This document shows positions 14,641 through 20,777 of a DNA stretch of 30,800 bases, piece after piece. The notes beneath the pieces are model-generated. The model was given only the letters and a program-made list of their open reading frames with translations, was not told the origin of the DNA and did no database searches. The stretch's first letter is position 1; the number at the start of each line of letters is the position of its first letter. Source of the stretch: a virus. The DNA lies in the IMG/VR virus record IMGVR_UViG_3300008259_000584, positions 1 through 30,800 of that record, one strand, 5' to 3'. The translations under genes were made by a program, and so were the position numbers.

Positions 14641-15895
14641 CGAACTGGCGCGTTGCCAGTTTTTTACCTCGCTTGGCTATAGCGCGGCAGATACGGCGTC
14701 GCGCCTCAACACCGAGTTTCACGATAGCAACGCGGTACGCGGCGAAGCGTCGGTCAAGATGGTACGGCAGAAGCAGGGCTGGAAGGTCGGGCCGAAAGCC
14801 AAAGCGCCGTTGCCCGACGTGCCGGGAAAGGAAACGGAACAAGAAGTTCAGCACAGCGCCACGGAGTCGGGCATCGAAGCGCGGTCGAATGGCAAGCGCA
14901 TTAAGACGGTGGACGATTTGCTGAAGCATATCGGCGCCGACCTGACCAAGTTCGAGGTCGCGGAAAGTCAGGCGACCAAGTACGAAGTGGCAACCAAAGA
15001 CCCAAGCACGGGCAAAGTCAGCACGACCGAACTGCACCGCGTGTTCGTCAAGCTTCGCCCAAAGGCGGGGCCAAATATCTTGGAAGCGGTTGAGGCGTTG
15101 ATTGCGGGAGCGTACAGCAAACGACGTACAGTCGTGACGCGACGCGTTACGAACGCCACAAGCGACACGCTTCATGCTCTTGTGTTGGCGGACCCACACA
15201 TTGGCAAGTACGCGTGGGGAAAGGAAACAGGTTGGGAGGACTACGACATCACGATTGCCACGCGCTTGATTCGTGAGTCGGTGGCAGAGTTGTTAGACAC
15301 CAAGCAACCCGCTGGCAAGTTAGCGTTGTGGTGCTTGGGCGACATCTTGCATTACGACACACCGCACGGTACGACGACCAAAGGCACGCCACTCGACCGC
15401 GATGGGCGCGTCGAGAAGATGTTGGAGGAAGCCGTCGCCACGTTGTGCGATGTGATTACGGACATGAGCAAGCGTGCGTCAGTGGATGTGGTGTTGGTTC
15501 CCGGCAATCACGATGCGGTCATGACGGTGGCGTTGCGGCAAATTCTTTCCGCAGAATTCAGGGGACACGCTGGCGTAACCATAAACACAACCAATACCAC
15601 CCGTAAATACGTGACGCACGGGCGGTGTTTGATTGGATTGACGCACGGCGATAAAGCGCAAAAGCATTTGGGCGAGTTGATGGCGTTAGAGGCATCAACG
15701 TATTGGGGGATTGCCGCGTTGCGGGAAGTGCATCACGGGCATCGGCACAGCGAAGCGGCGGTCACGACGGTCGGCGGCGTGACGGTACGCCAGCACCCTG
15801 CGCTCTGTCCACCCGACGGCTGGCATGCGATGGAGGGTTACGTTGGGGCGCCGAGAGCTTTGGTGGGCATGACGCGAGCGACGGTCAAACCATGA
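14603..15895 (+). CDS. Metallophosphoesterase with an N-terminal HTH-like domain
   Basis: 430 residues from ATG 14603; the frame is open from 14450 but that part overlaps the zinc-ribbon gene. The N-terminus (SRNELARCQFFTSLGYSAADTASRLN...) looks like a helix-turn-helix of the kind that picks DNA targets. From about residue 190 the calcineurin-like phosphoesterase motifs are complete: LADPHIGK, CLGDILHYD, VPGNHDAV, LTHGDKAQK, HHGHRHSE. These residues bind two metals and cleave phosphoester bonds; phage members are often nucleases acting on DNA ends or phosphatases. Substrate is not visible. The gene overlaps the next by ATGA. Confidence 0.75.
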   Translation: MPLRHDHIAWSRNELARCQFFTSLGYSAADTASRLNTEFHDSNAVRGEASVKMVRQKQGWKVGPKAKAPLPDVPGKETEQEVQHSATESGIEARSNGKRIKTVDDLLKHIGADLTKFEVAESQATKYEVATKDPSTGKVSTTELHRVFVKLRPKAGPNILEAVEALIAGAYSKRRTVVTRRVTNATSDTLHALVLADPHIGKYAWGKETGWEDYDITIATRLIRESVAELLDTKQPAGKLALWCLGDILHYDTPHGTTTKGTPLDRDGRVEKMLEEAVATLCDVITDMSKRASVDVVLVPGNHDAVMTVALRQILSAEFRGHAGVTINTTNTTRKYVTHGRCLIGLTHGDKAQKHLGELMALEASTYWGIAALREVHHGHRHSEAAVTTVGGVTVRQHPALCPPDGWHAMEGYVGAPRALVGMTRATVKP

Positions 15896-16122
15896 GCGAG
15901 CGTGCGGTATGCCGTGATTGGTCGCCTATCCCGTGCGCCGAGCGGAAGGCGGCACGCGAGCGCGGCGACATCAATTACGTCTGGGGATTGGGGTGGGTAT
16001 GGTGGAAGTCGAAGGACGTCACGCAACGGTGGGAGCGTTGCCCGTGGTGCGACGGCTTATTGCCCACGATGGAAGGGATTGTGAAGCACGGCATTCTTTA
16101 CGGGTGGCCCGACCATGACTAG
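15892..16122 (+). CDS. Small protein with CPWC knuckle
   Basis: 76 residues. The frame is open from 15703 inside the previous gene; ATG 15892 overlapping its stop is the likely start. Cysteines at residues 7, 15 and the pair in RCPWCDGLLP suggest a zinc-binding fold. A tryptophan-rich centre (YVWGLGWVWWKSKD) is unusual. Unknown function. It is one of several short CxxC proteins in this phage. Confidence 0.58.
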   Translation: MSERAVCRDWSPIPCAERKAARERGDINYVWGLGWVWWKSKDVTQRWERCPWCDGLLPTMEGIVKHGILYGWPDHD

Positions 16123-16384
16123 ACGCAAGACGAATCCGTTTACAAATCGGAAGGCGACGGTCAGCGTGCATCGCAACGGATTGAGCATTGAGATATCCGA
16201 CGTCGCGGCAACCGATAGCGGGGCGGTGGCAAAGGAACTACTTGACATGGTGCGCACGTTGATTCAGGCGGGATACGCTGGCTCATTGCACGGTGGCGGC
16301 TTCGAAACGCCCGACGAAGATGACGGCGAAGATTTCGTCTTGCCCGTTGAAGCCAAGCGACGCCCAATGGGGTTCCGCGTGTAG
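16115..16384 (+). CDS. Hypothetical protein, last gene before the noncoding region
   Basis: 89 residues starting at ATG 16115, overlapping the previous stop by eight bases. The N-terminus is basic (TRRKTNPFTNRKATVSVHRNG), the middle has a helix (SGAVAKELLDMVRTLIQAGYAG), and the C-terminal third is acidic (ETPDEDDGEDFVLP) then basic. No family recognised. A palindrome begins three bases after its stop codon. Confidence 0.6.
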   Translation: MTRRKTNPFTNRKATVSVHRNGLSIEISDVAATDSGAVAKELLDMVRTLIQAGYAGSLHGGGFETPDEDDGEDFVLPVEAKRRPMGFRV

Positions 16385-16386
16385 CG

Positions 16387-16411
16387 TAAGTCGTTGGTAG
16401 GCAATAGCTTA
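16387..16411 (+). promoter_or_regulatory. 25-bp palindromic element, copy 1 (candidate operator)
   Basis: TAAGT-CG-TTG-(5)-CAA-TA-GCTTA: arms TAAG/CTTA and TTG/CAA are symmetrical around a five-base centre. The same element, with conserved arms and a different centre, occurs at 20681-20705, and both copies are preceded by AGCG. Two copies in two intergenic regions suggest a repressor or activator site. Which protein binds is unknown. Confidence 0.55.
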
Positions 16412-16442
16412 CACCGTACGTAGCCGCGTGTAATATTGACTG

Positions 16443-16551
16443 TGCAATGTCGTCAGAAGCATTGCATCGTAGGAACAAGTGATGGCCCCGCAAGTATCTC
16501 TTGGTGTTTCGGCACCCTTCTGACAAGAGAGAACGCGGGGCCGTTTCTTTT
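16443..16551 (+). terminator. Nested hairpin with U-rich tail ending the late operon
   Basis: A small hairpin TGCAATG/CATTGCA (16443-16449 with 16460-16466) is followed by a nested structure: GGCCCCGC (16484-16491) with GCGGGGCC (16535-16542), inside it TCTCTTG (16497-16503) with CAAGAGA (16524-16530), and inside that GGTG/CACC. The outer stem is followed by GTTTCTTTT (16543-16551). The U-rich tail suggests intrinsic termination of the late transcript, although the loop is larger than usual. Confidence 0.6.
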
Positions 16552-17093
16552 GGGGGTTGTCAACTCAACTTGTAAAGGTTCGGGCTTACTCTCGGTTTCC
16601 CGAACGTCATGTAATCCGATACGTGACGAGCAATCTTAACCGTGCTTGCGCCTCTTGATGAAAACAAATCCACGCTCTGTCTGCCTACAACGTGGTCGGT
16701 CGTTTTAAGAGTGCGCAGGGAGCAACACGGTGGCATCGCATCACCGTAGGTCACCCGTCGAGGGATTGCGTACGTGGACCCCCGTACCAACGCAGACGGC
16801 CCCAATGCGAGACTTCGGACTTGACTCTGCTTCACCCCGTTGCGTTGCGCGTCAACGACCGGGAATGGCCGGGGTCTGGTCACCAACTCAACCTATCGCG
16901 TGATGCTATACGTTAAGTGTTGCGAATCGTCGGTAAAGGTTTAGCGATACCGACAAATGACAACCACGTTTGCTATTCGCCGCGCTCCGCTATATCGTGT
17001 AGTCGCAACGTTCCCGCGCTCCGTGTCGGGGGATACAGAAATCGCGGGACTTGCCAAGCCCGTCACTCTTGACCGAGTGGCGGGTTTGTTTTT
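16552..17093 (+). ncRNA. Candidate structured noncoding RNA between two terminators
   Basis: About 540 bases lack a convincing protein gene but hold many stems. Seen by eye: 16578-16584/16599-16605 (7 bp); 16605-16612/16621-16628 (8 bp, one wobble); a long helix 16647-16656 and 16661-16665 with 16702-16711 and 16713-16717 (15 bp with bulges) enclosing 16670-16674/16691-16695; 16727-16732/16742-16747; 16755-16759/16795-16799 enclosing 16767-16774/16783-16794; 16838-16842/16853-16857; 16929-16935/16948-16954; 17012-17018/17043-17049; and finally the terminator 17056-17093. The stems nest without crossing, apart from one shared base, and cover most of the region. Large ornate RNAs such as GOLLD and ROOL are known from phages; I see no sequence proof of membership. 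No clear promoter was found. Confidence 0.45.
17056..17093 (+). terminator. Rho-independent terminator
   Basis: A 12-bp stem, 17056-17067 with 17076-17087, contains two G-U pairs and closes an 8-base loop (CTTGACCG). It is followed by GTTTTT at 17088-17093. It has every feature of an intrinsic terminator on the + strand and would end a transcript coming from the upstream noncoding region. Confidence 0.8.
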
Positions 17094-17145
17094 ACAAGTC
17101 TTTACAAGCCAACGGTTTACACGATACCTCACGGAGTATTTACAA
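17091..17145 (+). repeat. Four TTTACA-type direct repeats before the early promoter
   Basis: TTTACAAG at 17091 and 17101, TTTACACG at 17116 and TTTACAAA at 17139 all face the same way, spaced 10, 15 and 23 bases. The last copy doubles as a -35 box. The set could be binding sites of a phage regulator, iterons, or decoy -35 elements. Confidence 0.5.
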
Positions 17146-17167
17146 ACGGCGCGGGTTTTGATATTGT
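17139..17167 (+). promoter_or_regulatory. Early promoter with extended -10
   Basis: -35 TTTACA (17139-17144; five of six), a 17-base spacer, and -10 TATTGT (17162-17167) preceded by TGA, giving an extended -10 (TGnTATTGT). Transcription would start about 17174 and read into the gene at 17195. It lies just downstream of a terminator, so it opens a new unit. A related arrangement precedes 20778. Confidence 0.62.
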
Positions 17168-17171
17168 GTTG

Positions 17172-17192
17172 CTACCCCCTCACACGGAGAAC
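17172..17192 (+). repeat. Repeated leader / ribosome binding site, divergent copy
   Basis: This stretch ends CACACGGAGAAC, matching the CGACACGGAGAAC end of the leader copies at 20755, 21594 and 21847. GGAG acts as the Shine-Dalgarno sequence for ATG 17195. Confidence 0.55.
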
Positions 17193-17194
17193 CC

Positions 17195-17443
17195 ATGCAA
17201 GAGATTGAATGCCCGACCTGTGGGAAGCCAATGGAAGTCAGCGTCTACTATTCGCCGCCTGACCCGTCGGTTGGTCTATCGCACGATTACGAAGTCACGA
17301 TTGTCGATGCCGAGTGCGACCATGAATTCACGGACAAGCAACACGAAGAAGTATTCAACGGCTTGTGGGACAGACAGCAAGAAGCGAACGCCGCCAACTA
17401 CGAAGATGAGCCGCGCTACGCACGGGGCTACGATGACTTATAA
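17195..17443 (+). CDS. Zinc-ribbon protein, first early gene
   Basis: 82 residues. It opens MQEIECPTCGKPMEVSVYYSPP, with one CxxCG knuckle and a later cysteine (DAECDHEFT) followed by histidine, which could complete a zinc site. The C-terminal part is acidic with a helix (DKQHEEVFNGLWDRQQEANAAN). It follows a promoter and a conserved leader, so it is probably expressed early and strongly. Function unknown; a small modulator of host machinery is possible. Confidence 0.68.
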   Translation: MQEIECPTCGKPMEVSVYYSPPDPSVGLSHDYEVTIVDAECDHEFTDKQHEEVFNGLWDRQQEANAANYEDEPRYARGYDDL

Positions 17444-17708
17444 GCGCACGACGGACGAAGTGTTGGCGTTGGTCGAAGCGTTTCGTCAAGACTTACACGA
17501 AGTTCAGCGCAAGTACGACGCGTTCGTGGGCGAGTACGATGCCATCGGGCGTATTGATACGAAGGAAGAATGGCGCACCATGAAAGCGTACGGCATGATT
17601 TGGAGCGCGTGGTGGCACTTAACCGATACGATTGCATTTCTTCGGGCGGCAGACCGTCGCCTCCGTGACGAGGACGGCATCCTCGCAGACGTTTCGAAGG
17701 AGAGTTAA
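17433..17708 (+). CDS. Helical hypothetical protein
   Basis: 91 residues from ATG 17433, overlapping the previous gene by 11 bases; the longer frame from 17166 is shadow. It is largely helical (TTDEVLALVEAFRQDLHEVQRKYDAFV, then WRTMKAYGMIWSAWWHLTDTIAFLRAADRRL) and likely forms a helical bundle or dimer. No known motif. It precedes an SSB-like gene, suggesting a DNA metabolism context. Confidence 0.58.
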   Translation: MTYKRTTDEVLALVEAFRQDLHEVQRKYDAFVGEYDAIGRIDTKEEWRTMKAYGMIWSAWWHLTDTIAFLRAADRRLRDEDGILADVSKES

Positions 17709-17709
17709 C

Positions 17710-18345
17710 ATGGGCATCATCAAGTTGGTCAACGAAGGCGACACGCACACGATGTTGATTGCGGATTGCAAGGAAGTGGCTGGCAATTATGGCGCACAAG
17801 TATTGTTTAGCGATGGCACCGATTCGCTCTATCTGCCAAAGGAATCTGCCGACCGCCAGTTGACGCGCATGGGTGCCGACTATTCCAGCGTCGAAGGGTT
17901 GATGCTCACGTTCAGCCGCGACCCCAACCCGAAGAAAGGCGCGAAGCCGTATTGGGGCATCAGCTACGCGGGGACGGAAGCACCCGCCAACAAAGCGTCG
18001 CCACGTGTCGAAGCGCCGAAGTCAGCGTCATCTACGAATAACCCTGTTCAGCCCCGACGCGACGCGATTCTCGCGCAGTATCTCATGCTGTGGGATACGA
18101 TTGCGGGACACTTTCAAGTCGTGTGCGACAACCGCAACATCACGCTCGACGCCAGCGCGATTCAAGCCGCCGTTGCGACGGTGTGGATTTCATGGAAGGA
18201 TAAGGGACTACAGCCCGACGGATTGCCTGACGCAAAGCCCGTCGAGCAACCACCTGAAATCAAGATGCCAGCCCCAAGCGGAAAGCGATTGGCACCGCCC
18301 GTGGTACCCGATGCGCGTCCCGGCGACGACGACTTACCGTTCTGA
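17710..18345 (+). CDS. SSB-like single-stranded DNA-binding protein
   Basis: 211 residues from ATG 17710. The very C-terminus is DDDLPF, which matches the acidic tip of bacterial SSB (DDDIPF) used to recruit repair and replication proteins, and it is preceded by a proline-rich flexible linker as in SSB. The N-terminal ~90 residues are strand-rich (DTHTMLIADCKEVAGNYGAQVLFSDG, LMLTFSRDPN...YWGISYAG) and could be an OB fold; the middle is helical (AILAQYLMLWDTIAGHF), which normal SSBs lack. Role: coats phage ssDNA or engages host SSB partners. The OB assignment is inferred. Confidence 0.6.
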   Translation: MGIIKLVNEGDTHTMLIADCKEVAGNYGAQVLFSDGTDSLYLPKESADRQLTRMGADYSSVEGLMLTFSRDPNPKKGAKPYWGISYAGTEAPANKASPRVEAPKSASSTNNPVQPRRDAILAQYLMLWDTIAGHFQVVCDNRNITLDASAIQAAVATVWISWKDKGLQPDGLPDAKPVEQPPEIKMPAPSGKRLAPPVVPDARPGDDDLPF

Positions 18346-18347
18346 CG

Positions 18348-18554
18348 ATGAAGCGCATCCGACCGGACCACGAATGGTACGAGTTGCGTGGCGCACGCGT
18401 GCGTATCTCGCGTGAGATACGCGACTGCGACATGGCAGACCACGATGGCGATTGGCGTGGTGCCATACGCGACGGCGATACGTACGCGTGGATGTCGCAC
18501 GGCCTCAACGTCTGTGCGCAACACTTTAGCACCGAGGACATCATCAATGGATGA
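18348..18554 (+). CDS. Small hypothetical protein
   Basis: 68 residues, starting two bases after the previous stop. Charged, with WYELRGARVRISREIRDCDMADHDGDW and a WMSHGLNVCAQHFSTEDI end. It may be a small SH3-like beta fold. No family recognised. It overlaps the next gene by eight bases. Confidence 0.52.
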   Translation: MKRIRPDHEWYELRGARVRISREIRDCDMADHDGDWRGAIRDGDTYAWMSHGLNVCAQHFSTEDIING

Positions 18555-18981
18555 CGTCGAGTACGAACTGCACCGCAAGTATCAAGCGCGGGTCGAGCCG
18601 TCCACGATTGGCGGATTGTTCGCCGCCGCTGTCGAGCAAGTCGAGGAATACGATACCATCAAAAAGCAATGGTGGCGTTGGCATCGGGCGAACCCGCACG
18701 TGTACGAATTGTTTACACGCTTCACATTTGACGTTATCAAGCGTGGGCATAAGCACTATTCTAGCAAGGCCATCTTTGAGCGCATTCGTTGGCACACGGA
18801 CATCGAAACGGCGGGAGAAGAATTCAAGATGAGCAACAACTACACGCCGTACTATGCGCGATTGTTTATGAAAGACTTTCCCGACCACGCGGATTTCTTT
18901 CGCACCAAGACGTTGCGTAGTGACGACGACCCTGCGGCTGGCATCCCCCAACCCGCCCGATTGGGCCGGAGTGTGATATGA
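18547..18981 (+). CDS. Conserved phage protein of unknown function
   Basis: 144 residues from ATG 18547 (the frame opens at 18388 inside the previous gene). The C-terminal half, IFERIRWHTDIETAGEEFKMSNNYTPYYARLFMKDFPDHADFFRTK, is a pattern I have seen in hypothetical phage proteins of the DNA metabolism region: RWHT, FKMNNN-type and YYARLFM. The N-terminal part is a helix-rich, charged segment. No catalytic triad can be named. Overlaps the next small gene by ATGA. Confidence 0.58.
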   Translation: MDDVEYELHRKYQARVEPSTIGGLFAAAVEQVEEYDTIKKQWWRWHRANPHVYELFTRFTFDVIKRGHKHYSSKAIFERIRWHTDIETAGEEFKMSNNYTPYYARLFMKDFPDHADFFRTKTLRSDDDPAAGIPQPARLGRSVI

Positions 18982-19151
18982 AAAAGCCAGAACGCGACGA
19001 GCAAGAACGTTGCGAGAACGTCCCTATCGTGACGCTTGACCAGTACCGAGGCAACCGCATCATCCACCGCTTCTTTCCAGTTCACTACGCTCGCGTTATG
19101 CTAGCGCGTGACGTTGCCAACAAGTATCCGAAGGTGGCGCTCAATGGCTGA
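18978..19151 (+). CDS. Small hypothetical protein (57 residues)
   Basis: A short gene that begins at the ATGA overlapping the previous stop and ends overlapping the following ATG at 19144. It reads MKKPERDEQERCEN at the start, then VPIVTLDQYRGNRIIHRFFPVHYARVML. Charged N-terminus and mixed C-terminus; no family. Support comes from overlap at both ends and from the absence of any other gene in this interval. Confidence 0.55.
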   Translation: MKKPERDEQERCENVPIVTLDQYRGNRIIHRFFPVHYARVMLARDVANKYPKVALNG

Positions 19152-19719
19152 CCAGATGATGTTTCATTATCGCGGCGTGTCGATTCAACAGAACGAATAT
19201 GTGGGCGATGTCTTTCGGGCGTTGTTCCGCACGTTCAAGCCCGTGCGCGTGCTAGAGATTGGCACGGCAGATGGTGGGCTAACCATCTTGCTTCGTGACT
19301 TGCTTGATGAAGCGGGGCTTAAAGCAACTGACTTGTGGACGTGCGACCCGTCGGTGCGCGAGCGTCCCCATCTGATGCACCCCGGCATCATGTACTACGC
19401 CATTGACGCACTCAACTCGACGGTGCTGGAATACTACGTCAAGTACGCCGAGGGTCCGGTGCTGGTGCTGTGTGACGGCGGCAACAAGATAGCCGAGTTT
19501 CACAAGTACGCCCCATATCTACGGTCAGGCGATGTCATCATGGCGCATGACTACGCGCCAAGCTACGAGTATTTTGACAAGCACATGCGCAATAAGCATT
19601 GGAACTGGTTAGAGATTCAGGCGTTTGACATTCTTGGCGCCGTCATGCAGAACAGTTTGGAACCGTTTATGCAAGATGAGTTTCAGCGCGTCGCGTGGTG
19701 CTGTCGGGTCAAGCGATGA
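19144..19719 (+). CDS. Class I SAM-dependent methyltransferase, CmcI-like
   Basis: 191 residues from ATG 19144. VRVLEIGTADGGLTILLRDLL carries motif I of Rossmann-fold methyltransferases (E-x-G-x-x-x-G-G), DLWTCDPS ends strand 2, and VLVLCDGGNKIAEFHKYAPYLRSGDVIMAHDYAP matches the CmcI/rhamnosyl O-methyltransferase type, where an Asp and His bind metal or substrate. Such enzymes often methylate sugars, fitting with the glycosyltransferases here. The substrate is not shown by the sequence. Overlaps the next gene by ATGA. Confidence 0.7.
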   Translation: MADQMMFHYRGVSIQQNEYVGDVFRALFRTFKPVRVLEIGTADGGLTILLRDLLDEAGLKATDLWTCDPSVRERPHLMHPGIMYYAIDALNSTVLEYYVKYAEGPVLVLCDGGNKIAEFHKYAPYLRSGDVIMAHDYAPSYEYFDKHMRNKHWNWLEIQAFDILGAVMQNSLEPFMQDEFQRVAWCCRVKR

Positions 19720-20105
19720 AGCGCACGCCGCTAAAGCGCAAGACGCGCTTGACCAGCACAGCGAAGCCAACGCCGCGTCAGCGTATCAAAGCGAAGCCGC
19801 GCACGGGGATTGAGTTCGCTCGCGTGTACGGAAGCAAGCGTCGCGTCGCGTACATCAAGGAGCTTCCGTGCGTGGCGTGTAGCGGTGGGCCGTGCGAGAA
19901 CGCGCACATCAAGTCGGGCGGCATTGGACGCAAGGCGGAGTATACCGACATCATCCCGCTGTGTTTCACGTGCCACAAAAAGCAACATCAACACGGATGG
20001 AAAGCGTTGGGCTTTGACGCGCCGACGTTGCAACACTTGGCATATCTCACGCAATGGCGATGGGCGACGAGGACTGCCCGCAATTGTCACAAAGATGCCC
20101 GTTAA
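19716..20105 (+). CDS. HNH-type zinc endonuclease-like protein (DUF968/NinG-like)
   Basis: 129 residues from ATG 19716. A basic N-terminus (KRTPLKRKTRLTSTAKPTPRQRIKAK) is followed by ELPCVACSGGPCENAHIKSGGIGRKAEYTDIIPLCFTCHKKQHQHGW: CxxC...AHI...GGxGxK..D...PLCxxCHxxxH, the arrangement of HNH/recombination-endonuclease proteins in phages. The AHI, the CxxCH and terminal His provide zinc and catalytic residues. Likely acts in recombination, packaging or host DNA cutting. Confidence 0.75.
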   Translation: MKRTPLKRKTRLTSTAKPTPRQRIKAKPRTGIEFARVYGSKRRVAYIKELPCVACSGGPCENAHIKSGGIGRKAEYTDIIPLCFTCHKKQHQHGWKALGFDAPTLQHLAYLTQWRWATRTARNCHKDAR

Positions 20106-20415
20106 TTTCGATGTGTTTTGCGCTGTAAAGGGTCTACCGATTCCCGTAGCGGAGTATTGCTTTCATCCGACGCGCAAGTGGCGCATGGATTGGGCGTGGG
20201 TCGAGCATCGCGTGGCGTTGGAGATTGATGGCGGCGTCTGGGTTCGTGGAGCGCACGGACGCGGGACGGGCATCGTGCGCGACCAAGAGAAGGGGCGAGA
20301 AGCGGCGGCATTGGGCTGGCGCGTCTTGCGTTGTCAACCGAAGGAGTTGTTCACCGCGTCAGTCATTGACGCAATCACCCGCGCCCTACGTTGGCGCATT
20401 ACGGAGGAAGCATGA
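20095..20415 (+). CDS. PD-(D/E)XK nuclease-like protein
   Basis: 106 residues from ATG 20095 (the longer frame from 19810 is shadow of the HNH gene). FHPTRKWRMDWAWVEHRVALEIDGGVW gives D, then E-x-D, and DQEKGREAAALGWRVLRC supplies the later acidic and Lys residues and the final strand. The pattern is that of small phage nucleases of the VRR/DUF559 group that resolve branched DNA or nick. It sits next to the HNH gene and an HTH regulator. Overlaps the next by ATGA. Confidence 0.72.
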   Translation: MPVNFDVFCAVKGLPIPVAEYCFHPTRKWRMDWAWVEHRVALEIDGGVWVRGAHGRGTGIVRDQEKGREAAALGWRVLRCQPKELFTASVIDAITRALRWRITEEA

Positions 20416-20660
20416 CGGACGGAACGATGACGGTCACGGAAGCGGCAAACACGTTGGGACTTTCGCGCCAATTGATTCACGCATGGTGCAAGAAAGGCAA
20501 GTTGATTGCGACGCAAGGCGCTGGCAATCGTGCCGCGTGGCGTATTGATAGAGCAAGCGTCGAATCAATGCAGAATTCAGACGACCTTGCGAGAGCCCAC
20601 AAGCATCGCGCTCTACTCGTCGGGCGTCCCAAGCGTCGAGCGACCCCCACGGTTGCATAA
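20412..20660 (+). CDS. HTH DNA-binding protein (MerR/excisionase type)
   Basis: 82 residues from ATG 20412; ATG 20427 is an alternative that starts at the HTH itself. MTVTEAANTLGLSRQLIHAWCKKGKLIATQGAGNRAAWRIDRASVE is the winged-helix pattern of excisionase/MerR-type (HTH_17) proteins: helix, turn, recognition helix, then a wing ending with WRI. The C-terminus is basic. It is the only clear transcription regulator here and stands directly before two palindromes and a promoter, so it may bind them. No integrase is present, so an excisionase role is less likely. Confidence 0.75.
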   Translation: MTDGTMTVTEAANTLGLSRQLIHAWCKKGKLIATQGAGNRAAWRIDRASVESMQNSDDLARAHKHRALLVGRPKRRATPTVA

Positions 20661-20676
20661 ATATGCAGGTATGCAG
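20654..20676 (+). promoter_or_regulatory. Palindrome TGCATA-AA-TATGCA plus half-site
   Basis: Perfect 6-bp arms (20654-20659 and 20662-20667) surround AA and overlap the HTH gene's stop codon. A second half-site TATGCAG follows at 20670-20676. The spacing of 8 bases suggests a cooperative operator. The neighbouring HTH protein is the obvious candidate binder. Confidence 0.45.
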
Positions 20677-20680
20677 AGCG

Positions 20681-20705
20681 TAAGTCGTTGTAAATCAATA
20701 ACTTA
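20681..20705 (+). promoter_or_regulatory. 25-bp palindromic element, copy 2 (candidate operator)
   Basis: TAAGT-CG-TTG-TAAAT-CAA-TA-ACTTA, with perfect TAAGT/ACTTA and TTG/CAA arms. It ends nine bases before the -35 TTGACA at 20715. Copy 1 is at 16387-16411. Position ahead of a promoter suggests an activator or repressor site. Confidence 0.6.
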
Positions 20706-20714
20706 ACTGGGGTA

Positions 20715-20748
20715 TTGACAAATGCTGTGGGGGTTGTAACTTCATTGT
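20715..20748 (+). promoter_or_regulatory. Probable promoter for the 20778 gene
   Basis: A perfect -35 TTGACA (20715-20720) is followed by a weak -10; TAACTT at 20737-20742 (spacing 16) is the best placed. The downstream text ATTGTGT...CCCC...ACACGGAG is homologous to the promoter-leader at 17162-17192, and the 20743 CATTGT corresponds to that copy's -10 but is 22 bases from TTGACA. The exact start is uncertain. Confidence 0.45.
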
Positions 20749-20754
20749 GTAGTT

Positions 20755-20772
20755 CAACCCCGACACGGAGAC
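20755..20772 (+). repeat. Repeated leader / ribosome binding site, copy A
   Basis: CAACCCCGACACGGAGA at 20755-20771 with GGAG as ribosome binding site for ATG 20778. The same string precedes 21617 and 21872. Confidence 0.7.
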
Positions 20773-20777
20773 TGACC

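Noticed and set aside
16560-16886. Minus-strand open frame of 108 residues in the noncoding region
   Set aside because: Its composition is Arg/Ser/Val-rich text with no recognisable domain and no ribosome binding site, and every supported gene is on the + strand. The region is better explained by RNA stems.
16571-17050. RNase P RNA, tmRNA or group I intron
   Set aside because: AAAGGTTCGGGC and ACAGAAAT loosely recall RNase P blocks, but the surrounding conserved positions and pairing do not match. There is no tmRNA tag frame or CCA-type acceptor, and no intron core sequences.
16957-17208. Plus-strand frame of 83 residues from 16957
   Set aside because: It runs through a clear Rho-independent terminator, the TTTACA repeats and the promoter, and into the start of the gene at 17195.
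20412-20660. Excisionase with nearby integrase and attachment site
   Set aside because: The fold fits an excisionase, but no integrase or duplicated attachment-like core is present in the window, so a general HTH regulator is the safer call.
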